Shown piece by piece: positions 42,623-52,332 of a stretch of 64,000 bases of DNA. The stretch's first letter is position 1. Each line of letters opens with the position of its first letter. Source of the DNA: Culturomica sp. (GTDB lineage: Bacteria; Bacteroidota; Bacteroidia; Bacteroidales; Marinifilaceae); NCBI GenBank assembly GCA_031271755.1, contig JAISVB010000007.1, positions 1 through 64,000 of the forward strand, given 5' to 3'. The position numbers were made by a program, and so were the translations under genes. Below the pieces are notes generated by a model, which made no database searches, was not told the origin of the DNA, and worked only from the letters and a program-made list of their open reading frames with translations.

Positions 42623-44980
42623 ATGAGGACACTCCTGTCAGCAACCTTTATATGTATCCTGCAAACCATCCTGCCGGCGCAAAACAACGTGCAACTATCC
42701 GGCAAGATAACCGACGCCAACGGCACCCCTATTCCCTACGCAACGGTAAAAGTCGAGAACACCACCCAAGGCGCTTATACGGACGATACCGGTTTCTACT
42801 CCCTTCAACTCGCACCCGGAAAATACAAAATAACAGCATCCTTTATCAGCTATCAGTCCCAACAGGCAGACATCCTTCTGGAAGCCGACCGGAAGCAGGA
42901 CTTTGTGCTGAAAGAAAGTTCGGAAAACCTTGAAGAAGTCATTGTGTACGGTAAGGGGCGGACGCAACAGATACGGGAAAAAGCACTGGCCGTCAATGTG
43001 CTGCAAATCGGCGGAACCTTGCAGAACACCTCGGCCAACCTGAACAGCATCATAGGCCGCACCACCAGTGTACGCATCCGGGAAGAGGGTGGTGCCGGTT
43101 CCGACTTTAACCTCTCCATTAACGGGCTGTCGGGAAATTCGGTGCGTTATTTTATGGATGGCATGCCGCTCTCTTCGCTGGGTTCGGAAGTGTCGCTGGC
43201 CCACATCCCGACAAACATCATCGAACATGTAGAGATCTATAAAGGGGTCGTTCCGGCTCATCTGGGCGCCGACGCGCTGGGAGGAGCCATCAACATCATC
43301 ACCAAAAAAAATCAACGCAATTACTTAGACGTTTCTTACGGCGCCGGTTCATTTGATACGCACAAAGCAGACCTGAATGCGCAACTGACAGAGCCTCGCA
43401 CGGGCCTGATCATCCGGCCTACGATCAGCGTCAATTACTCCAAAAACGACTATACCATGAAAGGCGTCGAAGTCTGGGATGAAGAGAGCCGCAAATATAT
43501 TCCGGTCAACCGCAAGCGTTTTCACGACGATTACTGCTTTCTGTTCGGACAGATCGAAGTCGGTTTCGCCCATAAATCCTGGGCCGATGCACTCTTTATT
43601 TCCGGTTCCTATTCCAAGATCAACAAAGAGTTACAACTCGGATCCGTACAAAACAAAGTATACGGTATGGCAGAAAAAGAATCGAATGCATGGAATCTTT
43701 CCGTCCGTTACCAAAAACGCAACTTCATCATCAAGGAATTGCTGCTGAACGCCTCCCTTTCACATACTTGGGACCATTCGCTGACAATAGATACCGCCTT
43801 TCGCAAATACGACTGGAACGGTAACTATATCACAAGCCCGCGCAACGAAATCACCGGCCGGGCACGTTCCATGCGTCATTACAAACGTCCGGCGACGATT
43901 GCCCGCGCCAACTTGGAATACCGGCTCAACGCCTCCCATAGTTTTAATGCAAACTACCTGCTGAACCGTATGAACAACGAGCGTTATGACAACATCGACG
44001 TCGATTTTGAAGCCTCGAACGACGTCATGGCCAAGCACATTCTGGGATTTTCCTACAACCACGCTCTTTTCAAAGGAAAAATGGACAACACCTTTTTCAT
44101 CAAGGAATACATCAACCACCTGAATATCCGGCAAACAGATCTCTCCAGCATAACGGGCTCCAAAGAGGCCGCCGGTTCTACCACCCAAGACTTCTTTGGA
44201 TATGGCGTCGGTTCCCGTTTTACCGTCGTCGAGCCGCTATCACTAAAAGCCTCTTACGAACACAGTGTCCGCCTCCCCCTGGCACGCGAACTGTTGGGAA
44301 ACGGCACTACGGTTTATGCGAACGTGGCCCTGAAACCCGAGAGCAGCAATAACGTCAACTTGGGATTTTTCGGCACCTGGCATCCCGCACCCGGCCATAC
44401 GCTCTACTACGAAGCAAATGGTTTCCTCCGCTATGCAGACAACTACATCCAGGCTAAAGTATCGGAAAAAGAGGGCATGATGCAATATGAAAACATTGCG
44501 GGCGTACACATCAAAGGCGTGGAAGGAGAGGTGCGCTACGACCGGCAAAACAAACTGCAACTCTCGGCCAACATCAGTTACCAGGATGCCCGCGACCAAA
44601 ATAAATATAAAACCGACGGAAAACCTTCGGCCACCTACAACAACCGGGTTCCCAACCAGCCCTGGCTATTCGGCAATGCAGAGGCGGGTTACACCTGGCG
44701 CGATGTGGCGCTGCCCGAAAGCAAGCTGCGCCTGGGGTGTACTTTTCAGTGGGTGCATTGGTACTTCCTGACCTGGGAAGCATACGGCGCACGCGAAAGC
44801 AAGGCGCGTATCCCGGAGCAGCGTATCTGCAATGCAGACCTTACCTATTCCTGGAACCGGGAACGGTACAACATCTCCTTAGAATGCGCCAACCTCTTCG
44901 ATGAGACGGCTTATGACAACTACAAGCTTCAAAAGCCCGGCCGCTCTTTCTTCGTCAAATTCAGACTATTTATTCACTAA
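42623..44980 (+). CDS. TonB-dependent outer-membrane receptor, probable cobalamin/corrinoid transporter (BtuB-like)
   Basis: 785 residues: signal peptide (1-19), a carboxypeptidase-regulatory-like N-terminal extension (about 23-105, GKITDANGTPIPYATV), a TonB box/plug domain (about 107-215, with ENLEEVIVYG, YFMDGMPLSSLG and GGAINIITKK) and a 22-stranded barrel to the end (FFVKFRLFIH). The gene is preceded by a cobalamin riboswitch, which for this family is the strongest pointer to corrinoid uptake. It could alternatively import a cobalt complex or a tetrapyrrole, as the rest of the operon resembles haem-uptake hmu genes. Confidence 0.88.
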   Translation: MRTLLSATFICILQTILPAQNNVQLSGKITDANGTPIPYATVKVENTTQGAYTDDTGFYSLQLAPGKYKITASFISYQSQQADILLEADRKQDFVLKESSENLEEVIVYGKGRTQQIREKALAVNVLQIGGTLQNTSANLNSIIGRTTSVRIREEGGAGSDFNLSINGLSGNSVRYFMDGMPLSSLGSEVSLAHIPTNIIEHVEIYKGVVPAHLGADALGGAINIITKKNQRNYLDVSYGAGSFDTHKADLNAQLTEPRTGLIIRPTISVNYSKNDYTMKGVEVWDEESRKYIPVNRKRFHDDYCFLFGQIEVGFAHKSWADALFISGSYSKINKELQLGSVQNKVYGMAEKESNAWNLSVRYQKRNFIIKELLLNASLSHTWDHSLTIDTAFRKYDWNGNYITSPRNEITGRARSMRHYKRPATIARANLEYRLNASHSFNANYLLNRMNNERYDNIDVDFEASNDVMAKHILGFSYNHALFKGKMDNTFFIKEYINHLNIRQTDLSSITGSKEAAGSTTQDFFGYGVGSRFTVVEPLSLKASYEHSVRLPLARELLGNGTTVYANVALKPESSNNVNLGFFGTWHPAPGHTLYYEANGFLRYADNYIQAKVSEKEGMMQYENIAGVHIKGVEGEVRYDRQNKLQLSANISYQDARDQNKYKTDGKPSATYNNRVPNQPWLFGNAEAGYTWRDVALPESKLRLGCTFQWVHWYFLTWEAYGARESKARIPEQRICNADLTYSWNRERYNISLECANLFDETAYDNYKLQKPGRSFFVKFRLFIH

Positions 44981-45000
44981 TCTTTTAATATTTGTATCCA

Positions 45001-46278
45001 ATGAAAAAGTTCAAATTCTTATTCAGTATGTTCATGGTCATTTCGATGGCCTTGTCGTTCAATGCCTGTTCCAAAGACAACGATCACGACGACGACGATG
45101 ACACAACAGCAGCAGACTACCATTTCGACGTCTTTATGACGGTGGGTAAACACGGTGGAATGAACCAGGGTGACGGCACGATCGTGAAGAGTGTCGACTC
45201 TCTGACAGCCAACACGCCCATGATCGACATCCAAAACGACGGTGTTGAATTCAGGAGCGGAAGCAACGTTTACTCCATGGAAGCCATCGTCCGGGGAAAA
45301 TACTACTATCAGGTACCCAGTTCGGAAGATCGTTTTACCAAATTGCAGGTAGCAGGCAATTCTGTTAATGTGATCCAGGAACAACCATTCGTGCAAAATA
45401 CCTACAAAGTGCGCAGCTACACAAATGCCTGGTTGAACGACAGCACATTGATCATCCTGGCTGCCAACGGCGCAGCGGACGAAATTATCTGGACCAGACT
45501 GAATACCAACAACATGAAGATTCTCACAGAAGGAACCCTGGACCTGCCCCTTCCCGACGGAGCTACCGTATTCAACGCTTCAGGGATCCTGACCTACAAC
45601 AAAGAAGCAGGTAAATTGTACTACTTCTATTTCGGCAAAGACAAATCAGGCAGAACCGGTGTGAAAACCTCTCAATTCCTGATCGCAGTGATCAATCCCT
45701 CCACAATGGCGGTAGAACACAACACGCTCAATACGCTTGCCGATGAAATGGCAGGAAGTGCATACGGAGAGTTGATGCAAAGTAGCGTAATGTATGATGA
45801 AACCGGCAATCTCTATTTAGCTGCCTTTTCAGATGTAGACAATATGGAACAAGGACACTTGCTGCGCCTCAATAAAGGTCAGTCTGATTTTGATGCCGGC
45901 TACGAAGGATTTCCCAATGCAGAAGGCAAACTGCTCACGATTCAATACTTAGGAAACGGGAAAGCCCTGGCCTATTCGCGCAATGATGCTGCCGGTAAGG
46001 CCATCGACAGCTACAGCCACTACTACTCCATCATCAATCTCAATACCAAAACAAGAGAACGTTTAAAATACAACGGACAAGAGATCCCATACAGCGGCGG
46101 ACGCTTCGCACAGCGTACGGTGGTGGTGGACGGCAAAGCCTATATCGGTGTAACGACAAAAGACGAAAATCCTTGCATCTACATCTACGACATCGCCACC
46201 GGTAATGTAGAAAAAGGAGTGGAAATTGCCGAAGGCTACTTCTTCGATATGCTCAGAGTAGTAAAAAACAATGAATAA
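45001..46278 (+). CDS. DUF4374 domain lipoprotein
   Basis: About 425 residues from ATG 45001 (an in-frame TTG nine bases earlier is less likely). The lipoprotein signal ends in NACSKD, with the Cys near residue 23, and a striking Asp-His-Asp run follows. The rest is a beta-propeller-like chain (repeats around LIAVINPSTMAVEHN and IYIYDIATGNVEKG). DUF4374 proteins often neighbour TonB-dependent siderophore, haem or B12 receptors in Bacteroidetes and may be surface ligand-binding lids; that role is inferred. It lies 20 bases after the receptor and 3 before cbiK. Confidence 0.8.
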   Translation: MKKFKFLFSMFMVISMALSFNACSKDNDHDDDDDTTAADYHFDVFMTVGKHGGMNQGDGTIVKSVDSLTANTPMIDIQNDGVEFRSGSNVYSMEAIVRGKYYYQVPSSEDRFTKLQVAGNSVNVIQEQPFVQNTYKVRSYTNAWLNDSTLIILAANGAADEIIWTRLNTNNMKILTEGTLDLPLPDGATVFNASGILTYNKEAGKLYYFYFGKDKSGRTGVKTSQFLIAVINPSTMAVEHNTLNTLADEMAGSAYGELMQSSVMYDETGNLYLAAFSDVDNMEQGHLLRLNKGQSDFDAGYEGFPNAEGKLLTIQYLGNGKALAYSRNDAAGKAIDSYSHYYSIINLNTKTRERLKYNGQEIPYSGGRFAQRTVVVDGKAYIGVTTKDENPCIYIYDIATGNVEKGVEIAEGYFFDMLRVVKNNE

Positions 46279-46281
46279 GTG

Positions 46282-47211
46282 ATGAAACAATTGTTCATCG
46301 TCCTTTTCTCCCTGTTGTTTTCCCCGGCGTGCCACGCGCACGGCGGGGAAAACTTCGTAACCTCCGACATGACGGCCTCCATGAAACCGGGAGACAAAGC
46401 CGCCCTGCTTATGGTACACTTCGGCACTTCGTTCGACGAAACCCGCACGCTGACCATTGACGCCATCAACGACAAAGCCCGCACCGCTTTCCCGGAACTG
46501 GAAGTACGGGAAGCCTACACTTCGCGCATTGTCATCCGCAGGCTGAAAGAACGCGGTATCCAAAAGACCAATCCGCTGGATGCGTTGCTGAAACTTCGCG
46601 GCGACGGCTTTACCCACATCCTTGTGCAAAGCACCCACATCATCGAGGGTGCCGAAATGGAATCACTCCGCCGGAACATCGCCGCCGTATCGCCTTTCTT
46701 CACCGAGATCCGGGTGGGCGCCCCGCTGCTTTATTCCGCCGAGGATGGCGAAGCATTGGTGACCATACTGGAAAACCGCAAGCCCGAAAAAGGCGCCACC
46801 GTCTTTGTGGGGCACGGCACGTATACCCCGGCCACTGCCGTCTACGCGCAATTAGAACACATCATGAAAGCCCGTGGGAACAAAGAGTTCTACGTGGGCA
46901 CTGTAGAAGGATACCCTGCATTAGAAACCGTTCTGGCACAGCTAAAGGCCAATAAAACCAAACAGGCGACACTCGTCCCGCTGATGTTCGTCGCAGGCGA
47001 CCATGCACAAAACGACATCGCCGGAGAGTGGAAAGAGGCGCTTGAGGCGGCCGGACTAAAAGTAGCCGTCCGCATGGAAGCGCTCGGACAGATCCCCGAA
47101 GTACAGGATCTGTTCATGGAACACGCCCGTTTCAGCATGCACCACAAACCGGTGGATATTATGCAGAAAAAAGCGCATTATGCAACGGAAGAAGAAACCG
47201 GACATCACTAA
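46282..47211 (+). CDS. cbiK: Exported CbiK-type sirohydrochlorin cobaltochelatase
   Basis: 309 residues from ATG 46282 (a GTG three bases before is in frame). The chelatase fold of the CbiK family is clear: MVHFGTSFDETR (about 44-55), VFVGHGTYTPA (His178) and MFVAGDHAQND (His241), the two His matching the metal-site His residues of Salmonella CbiK, and GTVEGYP. CbiK normally inserts Co(II) into sirohydrochlorin in the cytoplasm. This one starts with a hydrophobic signal (MKQLFIVLFSLLFSPACHAHG), with possible lipidation at Cys17 or cleavage after CHA, so it should work outside the cytoplasm. An unusual location, shared with periplasmic CbiK of Desulfovibrio and related to haem-linked IhtB-type proteins. 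Third gene of the riboswitch operon. Confidence 0.88.
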   Translation: MKQLFIVLFSLLFSPACHAHGGENFVTSDMTASMKPGDKAALLMVHFGTSFDETRTLTIDAINDKARTAFPELEVREAYTSRIVIRRLKERGIQKTNPLDALLKLRGDGFTHILVQSTHIIEGAEMESLRRNIAAVSPFFTEIRVGAPLLYSAEDGEALVTILENRKPEKGATVFVGHGTYTPATAVYAQLEHIMKARGNKEFYVGTVEGYPALETVLAQLKANKTKQATLVPLMFVAGDHAQNDIAGEWKEALEAAGLKVAVRMEALGQIPEVQDLFMEHARFSMHHKPVDIMQKKAHYATEEETGHH

Positions 47212-47227
47212 TAATAGGATTATCTTT

Positions 47228-50200
47228 ATGTTGCCCCAATCAATATGCAGCATCAGAAAAAATAAAAAATTATACAGCGGCGTGGCAGTTTTCCTGTTGA
47301 TTCTGGCAGGAACATACGCAACCTACACACACTGGTTTTCCCCTACCCGCATACTGATTGTTAATCCGCTGCCGGCACAGGCAGCGGATATTCTATTGAA
47401 CAACGACAGTCGTCATATCCGGATCACCTGCCTGCCGACCGAAAAAGCTACCTCTTTTAAAGAGTATGACGCTGTTGTTTTTTACGGTCGCGGACTCTAT
47501 CTGAATGACAAACAACAGGCAGCCGTCGAGCAGTGTTCCGCCAAAGGCATCCGCTTCTTTACCAACTCCCTGCGGAACTTCAATGTCATTGTGAACCGCA
47601 ACATAACAGCCGAACAACAATCCCTGCTGCTGGCCTATTTCGGAAATGCAAGCCGGCAAAACTACCGCAACGGAGTGCGGTACCTGCGGCATATCGCCAC
47701 CCCGAATAAGGTTCCCGAAGAATCTTACGACGAACCGTTCACGCTTCCGGCGAACCTCTACTACCACCAGGAATACGGTAAATACTTTCCCGCCAAAGAG
47801 CAACTAACCGCCTACTTAAAAGCCAAAGATATCTACCATGAAAACGGACGCAACATAGCTTTCATTGCAGGCGTCTCTTTCCCAACCGAAGGAAACCGCT
47901 CCCACGTAGATACGTTGATATCACGCCTTACCCGCGCCGGATTCAATGTCTATCCCATGGCCGGAACAAGCCGACGTACAGAGATGCTTCGCGACCTCCG
48001 TCCCGACGCCATTGTTTACCTCCCTATGGGACGCTTGGGCAATGACAGCCTGATCCGTTGGATCCATACGGAAAACATCCCCCTGTTCTCTCCTTTTCCC
48101 CTGCTGCAATCCACTGCAGAGTGGCTGGATCCGATGAAACCCGTCAGCGGAGGAACATTAACGGCAAGAGTCCTTGTACCTGAAATAGACGGAGCTATGG
48201 CTCCTTTACTCATCGCCACACAAAACCCGCACGAAAGCGGATACCACCTGTATACTCCGGAAAAAGAACGGATAAACAATTTTGTCAGCCACCTGCAAAA
48301 ATACCTGCTGCTGCGCGACAAGCCCAACCGCGACAAGCGCGTGGCCATCTGCTGTTTTAAATCTCCCGGCAAAGACGCCCTGCTGGCCAGCGGCATGGAA
48401 GTAATCCCTTCCCTGTACAATTTTCTGAAACGCTTGCAGGCCGAAGGATATGACCTCACCGGATTACCAGCTACTGTCGAAGCATTCGGCAAACGCATCT
48501 ACCAGGACGGCGTAGTCCCGGGCTCGTATGCACCAGGAGCCCAACAGGAATTTCTTGCAAAAGCCAATCCGGTATGGCTAACCCGCACACAATACGAAAC
48601 GTGGGCCGGAGAAGTAATTCCTGCGGATAAATACCGCGAAATCACCGACCGCTATGGCCCCGCCCCCGGCGAACTATTAGTAAGAAGCAGCGAAAACAAC
48701 GAACAACAAATAGCGGTAGCCTGCCTTCAATTCGGCAACGTATTGCTCTTTCCCCAACCCCGTCCTGCACTGGGTGACGATGATTTTAAATTGATACACG
48801 GCGCGCCCGTTGCCCCGCCACACAGCTATCTGGCGCCTTATCTGTACATGCAGAAAGGGTTTGAAGCCGACGCTCTGATCCATTTCGGCACCCACGGCAA
48901 CCTGGAGTATACTCCGGGAAAAAATGTTGCTTTGTCACAACACGATTGGGCTGACGCACTTGTAGGCGACCTGCCCCATTTTTATTACTACACCACCGGA
49001 AATGTCGGCGAAGGAATCATTGCCAAACGCCGTACACACGCTGTTCTGGTTACCTACCTGACCCCACCTTTTGTAGAGAGCGGGATGCGTCAACGATACA
49101 GCGCTTTGCTGGATGATATACACAACCTGTTGCAGGAAGGTGTAGAAAACAGGCCATCGCTTGCCCTTGAAATGAAAAAGGAAGTTATAAAATCAGGCCT
49201 CCACAGGGATCTGGAACTCGACTCCGTTCCCGGAACACCTTATACTGCAGAGGAATGGGACAAGTTGGACAGGTACATGGAAGAGATCGCCAACGAAAAA
49301 ATAACGGGAGCTTTTTATACGTTGGGACAAGCATATTCTGCCCGCGACCTGATGACCACCACCCTGGCCATGAGCGTCGATGAGCTGGCTTACGAGCTGG
49401 CCCGGACAGAGAGAGACAAAGGAGCCATTTCCACGGAACAATTACAAGATTTTGCTTTCGTAAACCGGCAATACCTGTCTGAGGCAAAGCGTATACTAAT
49501 GCCTGTTTTGCAAAATCCGCCCCAAGACACAGCAAACCTGTACGAGGCTGTAAAGAATGCGTTAACATATAAAAACCTGCTGCAACAGGCTTCTCAGAAC
49601 GAATTGAACGCCATGATACGGGGATTGAACGGAGGTACTGTATTCCCGGCGCCGGGCGGAGATCCGGTACTCCATCCTAATGTATTGCCCACAGGGCGGA
49701 ATATGTTCAGCATCAATGCCGAAATGACTCCCGGCAAACGCGCCTGGGAAGAGGGGAAACGTTTGGCTGAAAACACACTGGAACGGTATAAAGAAAAACA
49801 CGGCGATTATCCCCGCAAAGCAGGCTATACCTTTTGGGCGGGAGAATTTATCACAACCGAAGGCGCAACCATTGCACAAGCCTTGTGGATGCTTGGAGTA
49901 GAACCCGTACGCGACAGGCAGAACCGTGCGGTCGACCTCCGGCTGATCCCGTCGGAAGAACTCGGACGCCCGCGTATAAACATCGTCATACAGGTTTCGG
50001 GACAATTGCGGGACATTGCCGGTTCGCGGCTTAAAATGCTGACCGAAGCCATACAATTGGCGGCCGCTGCAACAAATGATCTCTATCCGAATTATGTGTC
50101 CGAAGGAACACTGCTGCAAGAAAAAACACTGGTGGAAAAAGGATTGTCCCCGAAACGGGCGCGAGAGATGTCGGGCCTGCGTATCTTCGGGCCGGTAAAC

Positions 50201-51178
50201 AGCGGCTACAGCACAGGTATGTTGTCATACACCGAAAACAGTGGAAAATGGGACGATGAATCAGAGCTTGTAGAAGGTTATCTGAATAATATGGGCGCCG
50301 TCTATGGAGATGACGACCATTGGGGAGCTGTAGAAAAAGGCTTGCTGGCCAGTGCGCTCGACCGGACCGATCTCCTGATCCAACCCCGTCAAAGCAATAC
50401 CTGGGGGCCCTTGTCCCTCGACCATGTATATGAGTTTACCGGAGGCATGTCGTTAGCAGTAAAAACAGTGACCGGAAAAGAACCGGATGCCTACATGGCC
50501 GATTACCGCAACCGGAACAACAAGCGCCTGCAACCTGTAAAAGAGGCTGTCGCCGTAGAGGCGCGCGCCACGATTCTGAATCCGGCCTTCATCAGGGAAC
50601 GGATGAAAGGAGAAGCCACTACCGCACAGATGTTCGGCGAAACGTTCCGGAACATTTTCGGATGGAATGTGATGCGTCCGTCAGCCATAGACCCGGAACT
50701 GTACAACGATCTGTACAAGTGCTATATACTCGATGAAAAAAAATTGGGAATACACGCCTATTTTGACAGGGTAAACCCCGCCGCCTGGCAGGCGATGACA
50801 TCGGTACTGATAGAAAGCGCCCGGAAAGGCTACTGGAAACCAACCGAAGAACAACTGCAAACGACCCTTGCCGCACACACCGCAAGCATCGAAAACAACG
50901 GTGCAGGCTGTACGGAATTTATCTGTGACAACGAAAAGTTGCAAAATTATATCACCCATCACCTCTCCTCCGGCCAAGCCGCTACATTCAACCGGAATAT
51001 GAAGCAGGTAAAAGAGAGCAGGACGACCGATGACGGAGTTGTACTCAAACAGGAAAAGATCAGCCCCCCGCAACCGGATGAAGAAAGCAAAGCCGGCCAT
51101 CCTGTCATACCGGGAGTGATTATTGCTATTGTCCTCATTCTGATGGTATTTATGGTGTATAAAAGGAATAAGGAGTAA
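47228..51178 (+). CDS. CobN/HmuS-like chelatase large subunit anchored in the membrane at both ends
   Basis: About 1316 residues from ATG 47228 (an upstream in-frame ATG at 47180 lies inside cbiK). The body matches CobN/ChlH: LIHFGTHGNLEYTPGK (about residue 555), TTGNVGEGIIAKRR, SGMRQRYSALLDDIHNLL, and a late GWNVMRPSAIDP. CobN is the cobaltochelatase large subunit of the aerobic B12 pathway; the hmu operon homologue HmuS acts on haem. Here a membrane helix at residues ~15-36 and another at ~1292-1311 (IPGVIIAIVLILMVFMVYKRNKE split by the C-end) frame the protein, so the large domain should face the periplasm. No CobS/CobT or ChlI/ChlD ATPases are in the window. The next gene starts one base after. 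Confidence 0.87.
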   Translation: MLPQSICSIRKNKKLYSGVAVFLLILAGTYATYTHWFSPTRILIVNPLPAQAADILLNNDSRHIRITCLPTEKATSFKEYDAVVFYGRGLYLNDKQQAAVEQCSAKGIRFFTNSLRNFNVIVNRNITAEQQSLLLAYFGNASRQNYRNGVRYLRHIATPNKVPEESYDEPFTLPANLYYHQEYGKYFPAKEQLTAYLKAKDIYHENGRNIAFIAGVSFPTEGNRSHVDTLISRLTRAGFNVYPMAGTSRRTEMLRDLRPDAIVYLPMGRLGNDSLIRWIHTENIPLFSPFPLLQSTAEWLDPMKPVSGGTLTARVLVPEIDGAMAPLLIATQNPHESGYHLYTPEKERINNFVSHLQKYLLLRDKPNRDKRVAICCFKSPGKDALLASGMEVIPSLYNFLKRLQAEGYDLTGLPATVEAFGKRIYQDGVVPGSYAPGAQQEFLAKANPVWLTRTQYETWAGEVIPADKYREITDRYGPAPGELLVRSSENNEQQIAVACLQFGNVLLFPQPRPALGDDDFKLIHGAPVAPPHSYLAPYLYMQKGFEADALIHFGTHGNLEYTPGKNVALSQHDWADALVGDLPHFYYYTTGNVGEGIIAKRRTHAVLVTYLTPPFVESGMRQRYSALLDDIHNLLQEGVENRPSLALEMKKEVIKSGLHRDLELDSVPGTPYTAEEWDKLDRYMEEIANEKITGAFYTLGQAYSARDLMTTTLAMSVDELAYELARTERDKGAISTEQLQDFAFVNRQYLSEAKRILMPVLQNPPQDTANLYEAVKNALTYKNLLQQASQNELNAMIRGLNGGTVFPAPGGDPVLHPNVLPTGRNMFSINAEMTPGKRAWEEGKRLAENTLERYKEKHGDYPRKAGYTFWAGEFITTEGATIAQALWMLGVEPVRDRQNRAVDLRLIPSEELGRPRINIVIQVSGQLRDIAGSRLKMLTEAIQLAAAATNDLYPNYVSEGTLLQEKTLVEKGLSPKRAREMSGLRIFGPVNSGYSTGMLSYTENSGKWDDESELVEGYLNNMGAVYGDDDHWGAVEKGLLASALDRTDLLIQPRQSNTWGPLSLDHVYEFTGGMSLAVKTVTGKEPDAYMADYRNRNNKRLQPVKEAVAVEARATILNPAFIRERMKGEATTAQMFGETFRNIFGWNVMRPSAIDPELYNDLYKCYILDEKKLGIHAYFDRVNPAAWQAMTSVLIESARKGYWKPTEEQLQTTLAAHTASIENNGAGCTEFICDNEKLQNYITHHLSSGQAATFNRNMKQVKESRTTDDGVVLKQEKISPPQPDEESKAGHPVIPGVIIAIVLILMVFMVYKRNKE

Positions 51179-51179
51179 G

Positions 51180-51725
51180 ATGGAATATATCTTTTATACA
51201 CTCCTGTTATTCATTGCTTTGTGTTTCCTGCTCAAAGTCTCGTTCTATCCCCGGTGGGGTATACTGCTGGTTGCCTCTGCCTACAGTTTGTTTACTTTGG
51301 CCATCGGAGAATGGGCCACAGAACAGTCAAAAAGCATTGTTTCAACCTATTTGAACGCTCGCTCCGTAGTTCAAAATATCGCTATTTTAATCCTGCTTGA
51401 AGCCATCGTCCTAATCGCATTCTGCTTTGACAGCACAAGGGAAAACAAGCAGCCTGCAACTCTTTTTCAGCGAGGGGTATTTCTATATCCCGGACTGCTA
51501 TTTACATGGGTCATCGCTTTTTCCGTCATTCACACCTTCTGGAATCTGACAGGTATCAATTTTCGTGTCATTACCTGTTCATCGGCCGTTATCGTCTTTT
51601 TAACGATTGCAGGAGGCGCAAATTTGGCACGTTCTCTGATCAAAAAACAGGTACTACGATTAGAACTGTTATTCATCTGCTGTTTTTGCATTCTTATTTT
51701 CAATATCATCTTTACAGGAAATTAA
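51180..51725 (+). CDS. Small multi-pass membrane protein of hmu/chelatase operons (HmuT-like)
   Basis: 181 residues with four to five hydrophobic helices (about 3-20, 25-45, 62-82, 99-120, 130-150, 160-178) and few charged residues. No enzyme motif. It takes the position of HmuT between the CobN-like subunit and the MotA/TolQ/ExbB protein, as in the hmu operon of Porphyromonas, so the name rests on context and general hydrophobicity. It starts one base after the chelatase stop, and an AGGAG just upstream is one of the few Shine-Dalgarno-like sites here. Confidence 0.65.
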   Translation: MEYIFYTLLLFIALCFLLKVSFYPRWGILLVASAYSLFTLAIGEWATEQSKSIVSTYLNARSVVQNIAILILLEAIVLIAFCFDSTRENKQPATLFQRGVFLYPGLLFTWVIAFSVIHTFWNLTGINFRVITCSSAVIVFLTIAGGANLARSLIKKQVLRLELLFICCFCILIFNIIFTGN

Positions 51726-51735
51726 ATCAACTTAT

Positions 51736-52332
51736 ATGGAAACCATCTCCAACATACTTTTCTGGATATCGAACGGACTCCTGGTTCCGGTCGTACTCTT
51801 GTTGCTGCTCTTTTTCGGACGTTCCCTCCTCCTTGCCGGAGGATTTTTCGGTGAATTTTACAAGCGAACAAAATACACCGGACTACTAACGGATGTTTTA
51901 GAGAAAATGACCTTCGAAAACGCAAAACAACTCTTGTCAACATTGCCCCCGGTCAAAAATGACCCGCTATTTTCCTGTATACAAAAAATGAACATCCACA
52001 GTCGGGACAATGCTTATTGTGAACGCCTGTTAGCAAACTTCGAAATAGAGGCAGACCGGCAATTGGGAGTTTCCAGGCTGTTTGTAAAACTGGGGCCGAT
52101 GTTGGGTTTAATGGGAACGCTTATTCCCATGGGGCCTGCTTTGGTCGGTTTAGCCAACGGGGATATCTCCTCCATGGCTTACAACATGCAGGTCGCTTTC
52201 GCCACCACTGTTGTGGGAATGATCATTGCCGCCATTGGGGTCGTTACCCTGCAAATTAAAAAACGCTGGTATGCCCGAAGCATCAACGATTTGGAGTTTA
52301 TCTATAAAAAAATAACGAATGAACAGGAATAA
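51736..52332 (+). CDS. MotA/TolQ/ExbB proton channel family protein (HmuU-like)
   Basis: 198 residues with three membrane helices: about 12-34, 112-134 and 150-175. The second and third are joined by the family signature LGPMLGLMGTLIPMGPAL, and the end is AFATTVVGMIIAAIGVV. Members form pentameric proton channels that turn proton-motive force into movement in a periplasmic partner (ExbD, TolR, MotB). The partner here may be the DUF2149 protein, whose gene overlaps by 14 bases. In this operon the complex could energise the receptor or the chelatase-like protein (inference). Confidence 0.88.
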   Translation: METISNILFWISNGLLVPVVLLLLLFFGRSLLLAGGFFGEFYKRTKYTGLLTDVLEKMTFENAKQLLSTLPPVKNDPLFSCIQKMNIHSRDNAYCERLLANFEIEADRQLGVSRLFVKLGPMLGLMGTLIPMGPALVGLANGDISSMAYNMQVAFATTVVGMIIAAIGVVTLQIKKRWYARSINDLEFIYKKITNEQE

